Positions 42,640 through 51,684 of a stretch of 64,000 nucleotides of DNA are shown piece by piece. Within the stretch, counting starts at the first letter, position 1. Each line of letters begins with the position of its first letter. Location of the stretch: the NCBI RefSeq assembly GCF_047324305.1, contig NZ_CP178740.1, forward strand, positions 2,666,001 to 2,730,000, in the 5' to 3' direction. Under the pieces are notes generated by a model that was not told where the DNA came from, ran no database searches, and was given only the letters and a program-made list of their open reading frames with translations. The position numbers were made by a program, and so were the translations under genes. This DNA comes from Acerihabitans sp047324305. Its GTDB lineage: Bacteria > Pseudomonadota > Gammaproteobacteria > Enterobacterales > Enterobacteriaceae.

Positions 42640-43920
42640 ATGAACCCATTGATTGCCGATACTTCCACCGCTATTCGTTTCCTGCAGGCCTCGCGGCAAA
42701 GCGAGATCGCGGCGTTGCGACGTTTGCTGCAAACCGGCGAACTGGTGGGGGCGGTCAGTCAATTGGTGCATATGCTGCAACGCGAACGTGGCGTAACCAC
42801 CCTTTACCTGAGCTCGGGCTTGCACGCCGATACGCTTGAAAAACCGGCGCGCGATGCCGTTATTGCCGAGCGTGCCGTATTGCGGCTATTGGGCCGGGAG
42901 GAAGGCGTCAATCGGCCGGCGTCCGACAGCCAAAGGCTGGGGCGAATTGCCGCGGTATGTTATGCGCTGGGACGTTTGCCAGCGTTACGCCGCCGCATCC
43001 GGCGGGCCGGGATCGATCAGGCGCAGGCGGCGGCGGTATTCAACGCGGTGATCCGCAGCCTGCTGGCGCTGGTATTCGAGGCGGCGGATACGGCGGCGGA
43101 GCCGGCTGTTTCCCGGGCGTTGATCGCCATGTTCAGCTTTATGCAGGGCAAAGAGCTGGCGGGGCAGGAACGGGCGCAGGGCGCGGCGGTGTTTGCCGCG
43201 CGCGCATTTAGCGCCGCCGCCCGCCAACAGTTGCTGGACCTGATTGAAGGCCAGGAGCGGTGTTTCGCCACCTTCGGCGAATTCAGCGATCCCCTTAACC
43301 TGCAGCGCTGGGGCGAGATGGCGCGTGACGGCGATTGCGATGTCGAGCGGCTGCGCCGCATCGTTCTCACGGGTAACATCGCCGCGGATCACAGCCTGCG
43401 TTGGTATGAGGCGACGACCCGCCGTATCGACCTGATGAAGGGGGTCGAGGACGGACTGGCGGCGGTATTGATGCAATTATGCCGGGCCGGCATCGACGCC
43501 GCGCAAGACGCCGCGGGCGACTGGCCGGGAGATGCCGCGCTGGAAGCCCTGCTGGCGCGTCAGATGGACCAACCGGTGGAGTATAGCGTATTCGTTGCCG
43601 CCGCCGGACCGGACGACGCCGCTGAGCCGCTGGGCAATAACGGCCTCAGCCCGCAGCTGGGACGATCGGTATTATCTCTCGTCGGGCAACAATCGCGCCG
43701 GCTGCGGGAACTGGCCGATGAGCTGGCGCAACTGCGCGCCACCCTTAATGACCGGCGGCAAGTCGAAGACGCCAAGCTGCTGCTGATGCGTCATCAGCGG
43801 TTAAGCGAGGAAGAGGCCTATAACGCCCTGCGGCGTATGGCAATGAACCAAAATAAAAAGCTGACGGAAGTGGCCGCGGCCATCCTGGCGGTGGAAGAGA
43901 TATTGACCGGCCGGCCATAA
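42640..43920 (+). CDS. nasR: Nitrate/nitrite-responsive antiterminator NasR
   Basis: The 426-residue protein has an N-terminal NIT nitrate-sensor domain (all helical, about residues 35-290; QLVHMLQRERGVTTLYLSSG is the nitrate-binding Arg region) and a C-terminal ANTAR RNA-binding domain (about 365-425; KLLLMRHQRLSEEEAYNALRRMAM). In Klebsiella, NasR binds leader RNA and prevents termination ahead of nasF. Here a terminator hairpin lies between it and the nitrite reductase gene, so that gene is the likely target. Confidence 0.92.
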   Translation: MNPLIADTSTAIRFLQASRQSEIAALRRLLQTGELVGAVSQLVHMLQRERGVTTLYLSSGLHADTLEKPARDAVIAERAVLRLLGREEGVNRPASDSQRLGRIAAVCYALGRLPALRRRIRRAGIDQAQAAAVFNAVIRSLLALVFEAADTAAEPAVSRALIAMFSFMQGKELAGQERAQGAAVFAARAFSAAARQQLLDLIEGQERCFATFGEFSDPLNLQRWGEMARDGDCDVERLRRIVLTGNIAADHSLRWYEATTRRIDLMKGVEDGLAAVLMQLCRAGIDAAQDAAGDWPGDAALEALLARQMDQPVEYSVFVAAAGPDDAAEPLGNNGLSPQLGRSVLSLVGQQSRRLRELADELAQLRATLNDRRQVEDAKLLLMRHQRLSEEEAYNALRRMAMNQNKKLTEVAAAILAVEEILTGRP

Positions 43921-43998
43921 CGGCGGGCCGGGGGTAAGCGACATCAGGATATGACTTCGTGTTAAGCCAATGGCGGCGTAGCGCGGGTCAAGGATAAA

Positions 43999-44047
43999 GG
44001 CGTCCAAAAGCATGCAGTCATTGCATGTTTTTGGACGCCTTTTTTTT
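43999..44047 (+). terminator. Leader attenuator upstream of nirB/nasB
   Basis: GGCGTCCAAAAGCATGCA (43999-44016) pairs with 44022-44039 over 18 bases (one G-U) around a 5-base loop and is followed by eight T residues, ending 17 bases before the ATG at 44065. Being upstream of the gene, it should stop transcription unless NasR acts, as in the Klebsiella nas leader. An ANTAR-type double hairpin upstream (43921-43998) could not be identified with certainty. Confidence 0.85.
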
Positions 44048-44064
44048 ATGTAAGGACTTTTGTT

Positions 44065-47000
44065 ATGAACAAACCCGTATTAGCTGTCATCGGCCACGGC
44101 ATGGTGGGCCAGTATTTTCTGGAACAGCTGGTGGCGCGCGAGCTGCACCGGCGTTACCGCATCATCGTCTTCGGCGCCGAGCGCCGCCCCGCTTACGATA
44201 GAGTACATTTGTCGGCGTATTTTTCCGGGCGCAGCGCGGGATCGCTGTCGCTGGTGCCCGACGGTTTTTTTGCGTTGCATGACATCGAATTGCGCGGCGC
44301 CACCACCGTTACCGCCATCGATCGTCAGCGGCAATGCCTGACGGATAACCACGGCGGAACAACGCCCTACGATCGGCTGGTGCTGGCCACCGGATCCTAT
44401 GCCTTTGTGCCGCCGATTCCCGGCTGCGATCTACCCGGCTGCCTGACGTACCGAACCCTGGACGATCTTGACGCCATCGCCGCGCGGGCGCGCCAGTCAC
44501 GGCGCGGCGCGGTGATCGGCGGCGGCCTGCTGGGGCTGGAAGCCGCCAATGCCCTGCGGCAGCTGGGACTGGAAACCCATGTGATCGAGTTTGCCCCGCG
44601 GCTGATGGCGGTGCAGCTTGATGAAGGCGGCGCGGCCATGCTGCGGCGGAAAATCGACGCTTTGCAGGTAACCGTGCACACCGGCAAAAACACCCGCCGT
44701 ATCACCCCTGCCGGCCAAGACGGCCTGCGGCTGGAATTTGCCGACGGCGGGTCGCTTGATACCGATCTTATCCTGTTTTCCGCCGGTATCCGTCCCATGG
44801 ACCGGTTGGGCCATCAGTGCGGACTGACGCTCGGCGCGCACGGAGGACTGGCTATCGACGATCGGTGCGTGACCTCGGATGCCCATATTTTCGCTATCGG
44901 CGAATGCGCCGCGTGGCGCGACGCCTTGTTTGGGCTGGTGGCGCCCGGTTATCAGATGGCGCGCGCGCTGGCGTCATGTCTTGCCGGGGAGGAGGCGGTA
45001 TTTAGCGGGGCGGATCTCAGTACCCGGCTGAAACTGCTGGGCGTCGAAGTCGGCTCGCTGGGGGACGCCCAGGGCGCCGCCCCGGGCTGCCAAAGCTATC
45101 TATGGACCGACGGCCCGCGGCAGATCTATAAAAAAATCGTGGTTTCCGGGGATAAAACCCGCCTGCTGGGCGCGGTGCTGGTGGGCGACAGCGCGGAGTT
45201 CAGTACCCTGCAGCAGATGATACTCAATGGCATGCCCCTGCCGGAACGACCGGAAAGCCTGATCCTGCCGGCCGGCTCGGGGGACGCGCCGAAGGCCGCG
45301 GGCGTGGCCTCCCTGCCTGACAGCGCCCAGGTTTGCTCCTGCCATAACGTCAGCAAAGGAGATATCCGCGCGGCGGTGGCGGCGGGGGCGCGCGATCTGG
45401 CGGCGGTGAAAACCTGCACCCGCGCCGGCACCGGCTGCGGCGGCTGCGTACCGCTGGTCAGGCAGGTCATGGAATATGAGCTGTCGCAACAGGGCGTGGT
45501 GGTGAAAAAAGACGTGTGCGAACACTTTGCCTATTCACGCCAGGAGTTGTATCACCTGATTCGCGTCAACCGTATCCGTACCTTCAGCCAACTGCTGGCG
45601 CAATATGGCCATGGCCTGGGATGTGAAATCTGCAAACCGCTGGCCGGTTCCCTGCTGGCTTCCTGCTGGAACGACTTTCTATTGCAACCCGAACATCTGC
45701 CGTTGCAGGATACCAACGATCGTTTTTTCGCCAATATCCAGAAGGACGGTACCTATTCCGTCGTGCCGCGCATGCCCGCCGGGGAAGTCACCCCTGCGGG
45801 GCTGATTGCCGTGGGCCAGGTGGCTGCCCGTTATAATTTATACACCAAGGTGACCGGCGGCCAGCGCATCGCGCTGTTCGGCGCCAGGATGGAACAGCTG
45901 CCGGCCATTTGGCGGGAACTGGTGGCCGCCGGTTTTGAAACCGGGCATGCCTACGGTAAATCGCTGCGCACGGTAAAATCCTGCGTCGGCTCAACCTGGT
46001 GCCGCTTCGGCGTGCAGGATTCCACCGGGCTGGCCATCAGACTGGAAAACCGCTACAAGGGCCTGCGCGCGCCGCATAAATTCAAGCTGGGCGTTTCCGG
46101 TTGTACGCGTGAATGCGCGGAAGCGCAGGGCAAGGATATCGGCATTATCGCCACCGACAAAGGCTGGAACCTGTATATTTGCGGCAATGGCGGCATGAAA
46201 CCGCGCCACGCGGATTTATTTGCCACCGATCTGGATGCCGACGGCCTTATCGTCATGATCGACCGCCTGCTGATGTTTTATATCCGCACTGCCGATCGGC
46301 TGCAGCGCACCAGCACCTGGCTGGATAATCTGGAAGGCGGCGTAAACTATCTGCAGCGGGTGATCGTCGATGACGCGCTCGGCATCTGCGCCGAGCTTGA
46401 ACAGGAAATGCAGTCGGTAGTGGCGAGTTACCAGTGCGAATGGCAAACCACCCTGGCGGATGCCGGCCGGCTGGCGTTGTTCCGGGGATTTATCAACAGC
46501 GACCGGCCGGATGAAGCGGTGGTCATGATGGCGCAGCGATCCCAGATCCGGCCCGCACGGCCGGAAGAAAAACCGCGGGCGGGCGTAAGCGCGCCGCCCG
46601 AGGGCGATGCGCGCTATGAGGTGTCCATGGGGGCGTTGCCAGCCGCGGCAGGAAATGGCCCCGGGCCGTCGTCCGCCGTTGAGGAAACCGGCTGGCGACC
46701 GGTGTGCATGCTCGGTGATATCCCGGCCCATGCCGGCATCGCCGCGCGTTTAGGGCAACGGCAGATAGCCCTGTTTTACCTGCCGTCGGCCGCGGGCCCG
46801 GCCGGCGGGGAAGGCCGGGTATATGCTTTATCCAATCATGAGGCGGGCAGCGGCGCCAACGTGTTGGCGCGCGGCTTGGTGGGCGATGTCGCAGGCGAGC
46901 CGGTGGTGATTTCGCCGCTGTATAAAAAACATTTCCGCCTGCGCGACGGTTGCTGCCTGGAGGATGCAGGCCTATCGGTCAGCGCCTGGCCGGTGGAAAT

Positions 47001-47067
47001 CCGCCAGGGGCGCGTCTGGGTGGCGGCCTGCGCATTGACGGCGCGCGCGCCGGCGCCGGCGGAATAA
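44065..47067 (+). CDS. nasB: Assimilatory nitrite reductase, NirB fused to NirD-like domain (NasB type)
   Basis: The 1000-residue protein reduces nitrite to ammonium with NAD(P)H. Residues 1-400 are the FAD/NAD(P)H module (VIGHGMVGQYFLE and AVIGGGLLGLEAANAL); about 415-475 is the BFD-like [2Fe-2S] domain (CSCHNVSKGDI, CTRAGTGCGGC); about 550-830 is the siroheme/[4Fe-4S] domain with Cys640/646 (SCVGSTWC) and Cys680/684 (GCTREC). About 895-990 is a NirD-like Rieske fold without the Cys-His ligands. E. coli NirB (847) and NirD are separate; Klebsiella NasB is a long version. AAGGA precedes the ATG. Other nas genes are missing on both sides. Confidence 0.9.
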   Translation: MNKPVLAVIGHGMVGQYFLEQLVARELHRRYRIIVFGAERRPAYDRVHLSAYFSGRSAGSLSLVPDGFFALHDIELRGATTVTAIDRQRQCLTDNHGGTTPYDRLVLATGSYAFVPPIPGCDLPGCLTYRTLDDLDAIAARARQSRRGAVIGGGLLGLEAANALRQLGLETHVIEFAPRLMAVQLDEGGAAMLRRKIDALQVTVHTGKNTRRITPAGQDGLRLEFADGGSLDTDLILFSAGIRPMDRLGHQCGLTLGAHGGLAIDDRCVTSDAHIFAIGECAAWRDALFGLVAPGYQMARALASCLAGEEAVFSGADLSTRLKLLGVEVGSLGDAQGAAPGCQSYLWTDGPRQIYKKIVVSGDKTRLLGAVLVGDSAEFSTLQQMILNGMPLPERPESLILPAGSGDAPKAAGVASLPDSAQVCSCHNVSKGDIRAAVAAGARDLAAVKTCTRAGTGCGGCVPLVRQVMEYELSQQGVVVKKDVCEHFAYSRQELYHLIRVNRIRTFSQLLAQYGHGLGCEICKPLAGSLLASCWNDFLLQPEHLPLQDTNDRFFANIQKDGTYSVVPRMPAGEVTPAGLIAVGQVAARYNLYTKVTGGQRIALFGARMEQLPAIWRELVAAGFETGHAYGKSLRTVKSCVGSTWCRFGVQDSTGLAIRLENRYKGLRAPHKFKLGVSGCTRECAEAQGKDIGIIATDKGWNLYICGNGGMKPRHADLFATDLDADGLIVMIDRLLMFYIRTADRLQRTSTWLDNLEGGVNYLQRVIVDDALGICAELEQEMQSVVASYQCEWQTTLADAGRLALFRGFINSDRPDEAVVMMAQRSQIRPARPEEKPRAGVSAPPEGDARYEVSMGALPAAAGNGPGPSSAVEETGWRPVCMLGDIPAHAGIAARLGQRQIALFYLPSAAGPAGGEGRVYALSNHEAGSGANVLARGLVGDVAGEPVVISPLYKKHFRLRDGCCLEDAGLSVSAWPVEIRQGRVWVAACALTARAPAPAE

Positions 47068-47112
47068 GGGCGACGTCCGTGGCGGCCCGGGGCCGCCACG
47101 GACCGTCACGGC

Positions 47113-48540
47113 CTACCGACGGTCTTCGTCATGCCAGCCGCCGCCGAGGGCGACGATCAGCTGAACGCTGGCCACCCATTGGGTGCTGCGCAGCGACAGC
47201 AGGTTTTGCTGCTGCGACAGGCTGGTATTTTGGGTGGTGGCGACATCCAGGTAATCAATCATCCCCGCCCGGTACTGGTTAAGCGTAACGCGGGCCGATT
47301 CCTGCGCGGACTCGGCGGCGCGCTGCTGCGCGGCGGTTTCCGCCTCCAGGGTCGACAGCTCCACCAAATAATTTTCCACTTCCTCAAACGCCGACAGCAC
47401 GCTCTGGCGATAGCTTGCGACGCTGGCGTCGTAAGCGGCCCGCGCCTGCTCAACGGATGCCTTGGTGGCGCCGAAGTCCAGCAGCGTTCCGCTCAGTTCC
47501 GGTCCCAGCGACCATACCCGGTTCGGCATGGAAATCAGATTATGCAGCACCGAACTTTGGAAACCGCCGCTGGCGCTCAGGGTCAGGTCGGGGTAATAGG
47601 CGGCCTGCGCCACGCCGACGGCGGCGTTGGCCGCGGCGACGCTGCGCTCCGCATAGGCGATATCCGGCCGGCGTTGCAGCAGTTGTGACGGCAGCGCCAC
47701 CGGGATAACGGGCAGGGTGGCGGTGAGCCTGGCGGCGGGCAGGCTGAACTGCGCCGGCGACCGGCCGATCAGCACCGCAATGGCGTGTTCAAGCTGCGCG
47801 CGTTGCCACTGTAAATCCAGCGCGGAAGCGCGGGCGCTCTCCAATTGGGTCTGCGCCTGCGCCAGGGTGCCGCGGGACTCGCTCCCGGCGCGGTATTTAT
47901 TCTCGATAATGTTCAGGTAGCGCTGGTAGGCCTCGACGCTCTCCTGATACAGCGCTATCTGCTCATCCATGACCCGCAGCTGGAAATAATCCTGCGCCAG
48001 CTCTGATTGGGCGCTCAGGGTAATATTGGCCAGTTCGGCGGCGCTGGCCTGGGCATTGGCCTGGTTTTCCTCCACCGTGCGTCTGAGCTTACCCCACAGG
48101 TCCAGCTCCCAGCTGGCGCTGACCTGCGCCTCATGCGTCGTGGCGGCGGCGGTCCGGGTGCCGCTGCGCGTGGTGTCGGCGGTGCCGGTGACCGTCGGGT
48201 ACAGATTGGCGCGCGAGGCGGCCGTCAGCGCCCGCGCCTGGCGGTACAGCGCTTCATACTGCGCCACGTTCTGGTTGGAAATCCGCACCTGGCCCAATAA
48301 GCCGGAAAGCGTCGGATCCCGGTACACCGCCCACCATTCCCCCTTGCCCGCCTCATCCCGCGGCGCGGCCTGCGTCCAGCCCTTCGCCTGTTTAAATTCA
48401 AGCGGCACCGTCATCGCCGGCCGCCGGTAGTCCGGGCCCACCATACAGCCGGCCAGGATCAACGCCAGCGCCAGGGGCAGCAGCTTCAGGGCGGGATGTG
48501 GGAATATCGTTATCATAAAGTCACTGTTGTCCGAAATCAT
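47113..48540 (-). CDS. NodT-family outer-membrane efflux lipoprotein of the MdtABC system
   Basis: The 475-residue protein has a lipoprotein signal (LILAGC) and the NodT/OprM motif MVGPDYRRPA directly after it, then the two outer-membrane efflux protein repeats with long coiled helices. It forms a trimeric channel for the RND pumps encoded just upstream, as OpmB does for MuxABC in Pseudomonas. In E. coli the fourth gene of the operon is instead mdtD and TolC is used. Start is uncertain between 48540 and 48516, the latter giving a more usual signal length; neither has a clear ribosome site. Confidence 0.88.
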   Translation of the reverse strand: MISDNSDFMITIFPHPALKLLPLALALILAGCMVGPDYRRPAMTVPLEFKQAKGWTQAAPRDEAGKGEWWAVYRDPTLSGLLGQVRISNQNVAQYEALYRQARALTAASRANLYPTVTGTADTTRSGTRTAAATTHEAQVSASWELDLWGKLRRTVEENQANAQASAAELANITLSAQSELAQDYFQLRVMDEQIALYQESVEAYQRYLNIIENKYRAGSESRGTLAQAQTQLESARASALDLQWQRAQLEHAIAVLIGRSPAQFSLPAARLTATLPVIPVALPSQLLQRRPDIAYAERSVAAANAAVGVAQAAYYPDLTLSASGGFQSSVLHNLISMPNRVWSLGPELSGTLLDFGATKASVEQARAAYDASVASYRQSVLSAFEEVENYLVELSTLEAETAAQQRAAESAQESARVTLNQYRAGMIDYLDVATTQNTSLSQQQNLLSLRSTQWVASVQLIVALGGGWHDEDRR

Positions 48541-48579
48541 AAGTAAGAAGGGTGAGGCGCCATCGTCGGGTTACCGGCT

Positions 48580-51500
48580 TCAGGCCGCGCCGGTTTTGCC
48601 AAAACGCCGCCAGGCCCGCTTGCCGGAACGGCTTAGCCGGTCCATATACAGATACACCACCGGGGTGGTGAACAGGGTCAGCAGTTGGCTCAGCGCCAGG
48701 CCGCCGGCAATCGCCATGCCCAGCGGGCTGCGCAAATCCGCATCCCCGCCGCTGCCCAGCGCCAGCGGCAGGGCGCCAAAAAAGGCCGCCAGCGTGGTCA
48801 TCATAATCGGCCGGAAACGCATCAGGCAGGCTTGGGTAATCGCCTGCTGCGGGCTGAGCCCCTGGGTCCGTTCCGCCGCCAGGGCAAAATCGATCATCAT
48901 AATGGCGTTTTTCTTAACGATGCCTATCAATAACAAAATGCCGATCAGGGCGATCACCGTGAGCTGGGTGCCGGTGATAATCAACAGCAACAGGGCGCCA
49001 AGCCCGGCGGAGGGCAGAGTGGACAGGATGGTCAACGGATGGATATAACTCTCGTACAGCATGCCCAACACGATGTAGACCGCCGCCAGCGCGGCGAGTA
49101 TCAGCCAGGGCATGCTGGAGGCCAGCGCCGTAAAGGCCTTGGCGGTGCCCTGGAAGCCGCCCTGGATGGTGGACGGCAGGCCAATCTGCGCCATGGCCGT
49201 CTTGATAAGCTGCTGCGCCTGCTCGAGGGACACGCCGTCCGCCAGGTTAAACGCCACGGTGCTGGTGGCGGATTGCCCTTGATGCGCCACGGATAACGAG
49301 GCGTTGGCGCCGCTGAAACTGGCAAAGGCGGCAATAGGGATTTGCTGGCCCTGGCCATTGACCACCATCAGCTCGTTCAGGACCGCCGGATCGACGGTGA
49401 ACGCGGCGTCCAGGGTCATCACCACATGGTACTGGTTAAGGGTTTTATAACGCGTGGCGATCTGCCGCTGGCTGAAGGCGTTATTGAGCAGGGTATCGAG
49501 CATCTGCACGTTCACGCCCAGCCGGGTGGCCTTATCCCGGTCGATATTCAGCATCACCTCCTGGCCGCCGGTCTGGGAATCGGCGTCCACCCCGGTAAGC
49601 TGCGGGATCTTTTCCAGCGCCGCCTTGACCTTCGGCGTCCAGAGCCGCAGGGTATCGAGGTCGTCGGCCTGCAGGCTGTACTGGTAAAGGGCGTTGGCGC
49701 TGCGGCCGCCGATATGCAAATCCTGCGCCGGCATCAGGAACAGCTGGACGCCGGGCTGGTTAAGACCTTTGGCGGTCAGGCGGTTGGCTACCTCGGCGGC
49801 GCTGGCGTCCCGCTGGCTGAAATCCTTCAGGTGCACGAAAAAGTTGGCGCTGTTGCGCGAGCCGAAGCCGCCGCTGCCCATGGAGGAGAGCACGCCGTCC
49901 ACCGCCGGATCCTGCTGGATGATGCGCGAAAATTCCTGCAGCTTGGGTTTCATGGCCTGGAACGAGACGTTCTGGTCGGCGCGCAGCATGCCCATCAGCA
50001 GGCCGGTATCCTGGTTGGGGAAAAAGCCTTTCTGCACCACGGTATAGAGAAAAATATTCAGCATCACGGTCAGCACCAGGCTGAACAGCGTCAGGCGCTG
50101 GTGGCGCATGACCCAGGCCAGGGCAACGGCGTAGGCCGCCAGCAGCCGGGCCAGCCCGCGCTCGATCAGCACATAGAGCCGCGGCGGCTTGCGGGTCACC
50201 GGCGGCTTGCGCTTGAGCAGCCGGGAACACAGCATCGGGGTGAGGCTCAGCGAGACCACCATCGAAATCAGCAGCGAGACGGTGAGCGTTATCGCGAACT
50301 CGCGAAACAACCGGCCGACGATACTGCCCATCAGCAGGATGGGGATAAACACCGCCACCAGGGACAATGTCATCGCCAGCACGGTGAAACTGACCTCCTG
50401 CGCGCCGCGGATTGAAGCGCGCACCGGCCCCAGGCCCTGTTCGATATAACGGGTGATGTTCTCCAATACCACGATGGCGTCGTCCACCACGAACCCGGTG
50501 CAGATAATCAGCGCCATCAGCGACAGGTTGTCCAGGCTATAGCCCAGCAGGTACATGACCGCGCAGGTGCCGATCAGGGATACCGGCAGCGCCAGGGCCG
50601 GGATAATCACCGCCTGCAGGTTGCGCAGGAAGACAAACACCACCGCGATCACCAGTATGACGGCGATCAGCAGCGTTTCTTCGGTATCGCGCAGCGAGGA
50701 ACGCACGTTAGGCGAGCGATCCACCACCATATGCAAACCGACGTCGCCGGGCAGAGTGGCGGACAGCGCCGGCAGCCGCGCCTTAATGGCGTCGATGGTT
50801 TCCAGCATATTGGCGCCCGCCTGGCGGGTCACGCCAATCATCACCGACGGGGTCTGGTTGTAGTATCCGACGTTGTATTTATCCTCCACCGAGTCGTAGA
50901 CCGTGGCCACATCCCCCAGCCGCACGGCGGTGCCGTTTTGATAGCTGACGATAAGCGCCCGGTAATCGCGCGCCAGATCCAGCTGGCCGTTGCCGTCCAC
51001 CACCCAGGATTGCCTGTCCCCCTGCAATATCCCCTTGGGTAGATTGCTGGTGCTGTTGGCGATGGCGCTGCGCACAGTATCCAGGGATAAGCCGAAGTGG
51101 GTGATCATCTGCGGGCTCAGCTCAATGCGTATCGCCGGCAGCGAGCTGCCCAACAGCGATACCTGGCCGACGCCCTCGACCTGGGCGATTTTTTGCTGGA
51201 TTTCGCTGGAGGCCAGATCGTATAACTCCCCGCTGGTGCGGGTGGGGGAGGTCAGGGCCAGCACGACGATCGGCGCGTCGGACGGGTTGGCTTTGCGGTA
51301 GGTGGGCAGCGAGGGCATGCTGGAAGGCAGCAGGCTGCGCGCGGCATTGATCGCCGCCTGCACATCGCGCGCCGCGCCGTTGATATCCCGGTCCAGGTCA
51401 AACTGCAATATCACGTTGGTGGAGCCCTGCCCGCTGCTGGACGTCATTTCGCTGATGCCAGCGATTTGTCCCAGGGCGCGTTCCAGCGGCGTGGCCACCG

Positions 51501-51684
51501 TCGCGGCCATGGTTTCCGGACTGGCGCCGGGCAGGCTGGCGCTGACCATGATGGTCGGAAAATCCACCTGCGGCAGCGGCGCCACCGGCAGCAGCCGGTA
51601 GCCCAGCAGGCCGAGCAGCACAATGGCCAGCGTCAGCAACAGTGTCGCCACCGGGCGAAAAATAAACACGCGCGAGATATTCAT
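48580..51684 (-). CDS. mdtC: RND multidrug efflux transporter MdtC
   Basis: From ATG 51684 the pump has 1034 residues (E. coli 1025). Twelve helices, the N-terminal FIFRPVATLLLTLAIVLLG, the charged GFVVDDAIVVLENITR (the proton-relay Asp pair in helix 4) and the GGDADLRSPLGMAIAGGL end place it in the HAE1 RND family. It acts as a heterotrimer with MdtB. The earlier in-frame ATG at 51714 overlaps mdtB and I rejected it. Translation is coupled to mdtB by a TGATG overlap. Confidence 0.93.
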   Translation of the reverse strand: MNISRVFIFRPVATLLLTLAIVLLGLLGYRLLPVAPLPQVDFPTIMVSASLPGASPETMAATVATPLERALGQIAGISEMTSSSGQGSTNVILQFDLDRDINGAARDVQAAINAARSLLPSSMPSLPTYRKANPSDAPIVVLALTSPTRTSGELYDLASSEIQQKIAQVEGVGQVSLLGSSLPAIRIELSPQMITHFGLSLDTVRSAIANSTSNLPKGILQGDRQSWVVDGNGQLDLARDYRALIVSYQNGTAVRLGDVATVYDSVEDKYNVGYYNQTPSVMIGVTRQAGANMLETIDAIKARLPALSATLPGDVGLHMVVDRSPNVRSSLRDTEETLLIAVILVIAVVFVFLRNLQAVIIPALALPVSLIGTCAVMYLLGYSLDNLSLMALIICTGFVVDDAIVVLENITRYIEQGLGPVRASIRGAQEVSFTVLAMTLSLVAVFIPILLMGSIVGRLFREFAITLTVSLLISMVVSLSLTPMLCSRLLKRKPPVTRKPPRLYVLIERGLARLLAAYAVALAWVMRHQRLTLFSLVLTVMLNIFLYTVVQKGFFPNQDTGLLMGMLRADQNVSFQAMKPKLQEFSRIIQQDPAVDGVLSSMGSGGFGSRNSANFFVHLKDFSQRDASAAEVANRLTAKGLNQPGVQLFLMPAQDLHIGGRSANALYQYSLQADDLDTLRLWTPKVKAALEKIPQLTGVDADSQTGGQEVMLNIDRDKATRLGVNVQMLDTLLNNAFSQRQIATRYKTLNQYHVVMTLDAAFTVDPAVLNELMVVNGQGQQIPIAAFASFSGANASLSVAHQGQSATSTVAFNLADGVSLEQAQQLIKTAMAQIGLPSTIQGGFQGTAKAFTALASSMPWLILAALAAVYIVLGMLYESYIHPLTILSTLPSAGLGALLLLIITGTQLTVIALIGILLLIGIVKKNAIMMIDFALAAERTQGLSPQQAITQACLMRFRPIMMTTLAAFFGALPLALGSGGDADLRSPLGMAIAGGLALSQLLTLFTTPVVYLYMDRLSRSGKRAWRRFGKTGAA

